From contig NC_090175.1 in NCBI RefSeq assembly GCF_024679245.1, positions 52,559,732-52,623,731 on the forward strand: 64,000 bases of DNA. Direction: 5' to 3'. Position numbers and translations under genes: made by a program. Shown here piece after piece: positions 60,780-64,000 of the stretch. The notes below the pieces were generated by a model, which searched no databases, was not told the DNA's origin, and saw nothing but the letters and a program-made list of their open reading frames with translations. The DNA comes from Pseudorasbora parva (Eukaryota; Chordata; Actinopteri; Cypriniformes; Gobionidae). The stretch's first letter is position 1, and the number at the start of each line of letters is the position of its first letter.

Positions 60780-61640
60780 CAGAGTGGGTTTACCCGAGTC
60801 AGCTTAAATGCTGTGGGAAAGGTCCCCATGTAAAGAGAAGGGTTGAAAATGTGAGTGAGTGCAGGAGTGATTGAAGAAGAAATGGCCTGAAGAAGGGGAG
60901 AGGGTATAGGATCAAGTGGACAGATAGTGGAGTGATTGGAAAGGAGTTTAGAAATATCTGGCTCAGAGAGAAGGATGGGAACGTGTGTGTTAGTTGTTGA
61001 GTTGTGCGTGTCAGTTTGTGGTAAGAACTGGTTGCTGATGATGGAGGTTTTGTTTGTGAAAAATGATGCAAAGTCATCAGCTGTAAGAGTTGATGAAGGA
61101 GGGGGAGGAGGAGAACAAAGAAGAGAGGAGAATGTTTTAAAGAGTGCGCGAGAGTCAGAGCAATTGTTGATTTTGTTGTGGTAGTATGTTGTTTAGCAGT
61201 GGAGACATTTGTAGAGAACAAAGAGTGAAGAGACTAATACAAGGTAAGGTCAGAAGAGTTTTTAGATTTCCTCCAGCATATATTACGCCGAAAGCTAATC
61301 TGCGGAGTAGTGTGTGTTGTGTCAGGAGTCAGTATGAGGTTAAGAGTGATGAGAAAGTGGTCTGAGGTGTGCAATGGAGTAACTAAAGTGTTGTCCGTGG
61401 AGCAGTAGCGTGTGTAGACGAGGTCTAACTGGTTAACTGATTTGTGAGTATAGCCGTAGTAGATACTAACTTACGGTCAAATGAGGTCAGTAGAGAGCTG
61501 AAGTCTGTGGCTAGGTGTTTATCAAGATGGATGTTGATGTCACCAAGCAGAATCAGAGGAGTGCCATCCTCAGGGAAGTTTGAAAGCAACACATCCAACT
61601 CCTCCAAGAAGTTATAATTTACAATGAAACGATACAATTG
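60780..61640 (-). pseudogene. L2-like LINE endonuclease-to-RT linker fragment
   Basis: On the minus strand, from about 61635, one frame gives FLEELDVLLSNFPEDGTPL, then ILLGDINIHLDKHLATDF (the GDFN-H catalytic motif of APE-type endonucleases), then SFDRKLVSTTA. After a frameshift come LVYTRYCSTDNTLVTPLHTS and DHFLI, the terminal D-H motif of the same domain. Further on an open frame of 140 codons (61221-60799) carries the Ser/Thr-rich linker, and in another frame CPLDPIP...LTHIFNPSL...GTFPTAFK marks the start of the reverse transcriptase. The YADD region and 3' end are missing. At least two frameshifts make it inactive. Confidence 0.85.
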
Positions 61641-61644
61641 CATT

Positions 61645-62085
61645 AAATAATGTTTTGAGATTTTTAGTTTTGAATACAAGAAATGTTGGAAAGTATATTT
61701 AAACATGAAACTTAACCTCCAGTAGGTGGCAGCAGCTGACTGTCTTGATGAGTGACTCATTGAGTCATTCATTCAAGCGATTCATTCAAACGCTGAATCA
61801 TTCAGTAACACACTTGTTGTGAGACGCATTATGGATCTGCTGTGAACAATTTTCGCTGCTGAAATAGAACAAAAAACACTCAATATTTCATCTAAAATGT
61901 ATGTGACTTTAAGTGAATGTTAAGTAAGGGATAATGTACATCCAGCCGGTTGTTATCGCAGAATAAACCCCGACAGAGTGATCAGGACCCCGGCACGAAG
62001 CGGAGGGTAAACAGTTCGAACCTGTTTAAGCCTTTATCTATTGCTGAAGATTTGCCATGCCCTTGCTAAATGTTGAAAATGAATG
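61645..62085. other. No gene or recognised repeat
   Basis: Contains gagtgactcattgagtcattcattcaagcgattcattc, a local GATTCA/TCATTC palindromic patch (61750-61810), and nothing else recognised. Confidence 0.4.
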
Positions 62086-62088
62086 CTG

Positions 62089-62178
62089 AAAGGGTTAGTT
62101 CACACAAAAATGAAACCAAGCCTATGATTTACTCACCCTCAATTCATTATAGGTGTATATGACATTCTTCTTTCAAAG
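62089..62178 (+). repeat. Cyprinid TTAAAGGGATAGTTCACC repeat, left part
   Basis: Reads aaagggttagttcacacaaaaatgaaa, then gatttactcaccctcaattc, an early part of this repeat. The TTAA is degraded to TGAA. Confidence 0.7.
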
Positions 62179-62570
62179 GAATACTTCAGCACTGGGACGA
62201 TGAATCTGTATTTAAATTGGGTCATTAATGTAGTAGAAATGTGAAATTATTTTTTTAATTTTGTGCTTTCTAGACTGAGAAAAAAAAACAGAAAATATAT
62301 TTTTGTCTAATGGGGATGAAAGACAACAATTCCCAGAATGCTTTGCTGCCCTACGAGACCACTCCCAAAGCCACCACTACTAGATTTCCCACCATGACCG
62401 CTTTCATTTTTATAAAATCAGTTCAGTTAAAGAACAGACACTACAACTAAAACTGAAAGTGTCTGTTCAATATAATGTGATTTAGCCGCTGAGGGAGTGT
62501 CACAGCCCAAACACTGCAGGAGTCAGATTACATTGATGAGAGCTGAGGTAAACGCGACCGCTCTCGCAGC
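62178..62570 (+). repeat. Dispersed cyprinid repeat (aaaggaatacttcagcactgg)
   Basis: The landmarks gatgaatctgtatttaaattggg and tcattaatgtagtagaaatgtg are characteristic of an abundant cyprinid element. Right boundary uncertain. Confidence 0.5.
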
Positions 62571-62599
62571 ATAGATTCATGATGCATTTTTTGCACTCA

Positions 62600-63835
62600 T
62601 AAATAGTTTAAAATAGAAAGACCTTACTGTAACACATATAGAAGTTTAGCCATCAAGAATATGCATCTTAATCTTACCAGTCAGCAAAGGTTACATATGC
62701 AGTGTTCATGGCCTTGAGCAGCTGAGAGCTGCCCCTGATGGTGGGATGTATTGCCTGTCATTGCATGTGCTAGAATATATGCTACAATTAATGCAGTTTC
62801 CACAACTAATAAGAATCATGGAAACAGCATTTTCAATTTGTAGTCAATATGAATAACTGAACAGGAATGAAAATATACCAAACTCAAGGTCTTTGGTTTG
62901 CAGGACTAATCTTTTCACCAGTGCTACATGATACTGTAATAAGTATAAACATTAAAATATACAATATATGCAAAAAAATATGCAAATGTATTTTGTGTTT
63001 AGATCTAATTATATTTTTTGTTATTATTGAAAAATGAGCATGTTTATCATTAATATTCAACACATTTCGGGTACAGATCTCTCTTATCTAGCCCTATTGC
63101 ATTCTGGGACTTTGTTAAGCTGCATTGAAATTATCTTATATGTCCCTGATTCCACACCACCTTTCAATAGCGAGAAGAGTTGCAATTATTATACTGCATT
63201 GTGCTGAATATATGCGTAGGCCTTTTTATTAGGTAGGCAACTGCTTTTATTAAACGCTGCTGTATCAAGCAGCTCTACATAGCTGAATATGCAAATTTCT
63301 ACTGCAGGAGCTAGAAGCACATTTTGTGTCAAAAAATAAGCCGCATATCAAATCACTTTTTCGGATATAGCATAGTGTCCACAGCCTTGGCTTTCATAGT
63401 TACGGCCCATAGGATTCACCGATTTGCACAATCAGTTATAAACCACAGTGATATATTGGAGCAATTTAGTGGTTAACAAAGTTGTTGGCACTTCTCCAGT
63501 AAGCCTTATATTAGCATGGCAGTCATCACACTGTTCTCATTTCATTTCATGCCTCAATCATTTGAAATTTGTGGAAATGAAGTCGCTAGAGTGCAACAAA
63601 CAAGATGTCAGAATTTTATGAGAGTTCAGTGCTAGCGCTGAATCAAATAACTTATTGAGTGTGAAAGCATTATATTTGCTTCTTATAAAGGTCATGTCCT
63701 GAAATTCAAACCTATGAGAAAAAAGTCTTAGAGAAGAATTCATATATTAATGTCGATGATTCATAGTGTCACTTTGACAACAATAAAATCCACTGCTATA
63801 ATAATAAAAACCATATGGTAATTTACCATGGATGG
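62600..63835. other. No gene or recognised repeat
   Basis: AT-rich single-copy sequence. Confidence 0.4.
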
Positions 63836-63837
63836 AT

Positions 63838-63912
63838 GTTCCATCCATCTATCCATCCATCCATCCACACATCCATCCATCCACCCATCCATCCACCCAC
63901 CCATCCATCCAC
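63838..63912. repeat. (CATC)n microsatellite, imperfect
   Basis: About 18 CATC units with occasional CACC and CACA variants. The Met-Asp-Gly-Trp frame on the minus strand is an artefact. Confidence 0.93.
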
Positions 63913-64000
63913 CTGATCCTAAACTCAAGGGATTCCCATTCTCTTTGTTCTTGGCAATATTTCCCCAGCCAGACGCCATTTGTGCCACTTGAATTTCCCT

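Noticed and set aside
60799..61221. 140-codon open frame as a host gene
   Set aside because: It matches the linker of an L2-like LINE and continues the endonuclease fragment upstream, so it is annotated as retrotransposon relic.
63761..63988. Open frame with repeated Met-Asp-Gly-Trp
   Set aside because: Translation of the (CATC)n microsatellite.

Overview
The window looks like an intergenic or intronic stretch of a teleost genome, most likely a cyprinid (zebrafish, carp or goldfish lineage). The evidence is the mixture of repeats recognised by eye: very long (AT)n and other microsatellites, many Tc1-like fragments, hAT, Harbinger-like, CACTA-like and TTAA-flanked (Kolobok-like) non-autonomous DNA elements, L2-like LINE pieces, and solo LTRs. 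I found no intact host protein-coding gene, no tRNA or rRNA gene and no CRISPR array. The longest open frames come from microsatellites or decayed transposons. All family names are from memory of sequence motifs; no database was searched.

Layout. 1-7.5 kb: a hAT-like element inside an (AT)n tract, a non-repetitive block, and a clean nest in which a hAT-like element with a perfect 8-bp target duplication sits inside a Harbinger-like element. 7-13 kb: hAT ends, an L2-like reverse transcriptase fragment, a solo LTR, a LINE 3' tail and an 876-bp element with 20-bp inverted repeats. 13-19 kb: mostly single-copy sequence with a CACTA-like MITE and a Tc1 remnant. 19.25-20.74 kb: the most interesting element, with poly-G ends and two facing gene starts, one P2X7-intracellular-domain-like and one THAP. 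21-25 kb: a solo LTR with a 5-bp duplication, then a Tc1-like transposon interrupted exactly at TTAA by a MITE. 26-28 kb: a TTAA element holding a hAT relic (BED finger) and a large AT palindrome. 28-40 kb: Tc1 relics separated by single-copy blocks. 40-43 kb: a second Harbinger-like copy, two LINE-type tails and a third LTR on the minus strand. 45.7-51 kb: MITEs, a second CACTA copy and a long-TIR fold-back element with an 8-bp duplication. 51.5-54 kb: (ATC)n and (GAAA)n arrays and a TTAA element. 55.5-57.5 kb: a second, inverted copy of the THAP/P2X7-like element, itself split by a second fold-back element. 57.8-64 kb: TTAA and Tc1 fragments, an L2-like endonuclease fragment and a (CATC)n array.

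The candidate unusual system is the two-gene element. Its two copies (19.25-20.74 kb on one strand, 55.5-57.5 kb inverted) keep the first exons of a THAP DNA-binding protein and of a P2X7-like Cys-rich protein at opposite ends, pointing at each other, and appear to share the same internal middle. This suggests a MITE subfamily derived from an autonomous two-gene transposon elsewhere in the genome. Single-copy blocks between the repeats are plausible conserved regulatory DNA, but this cannot be tested without alignment.
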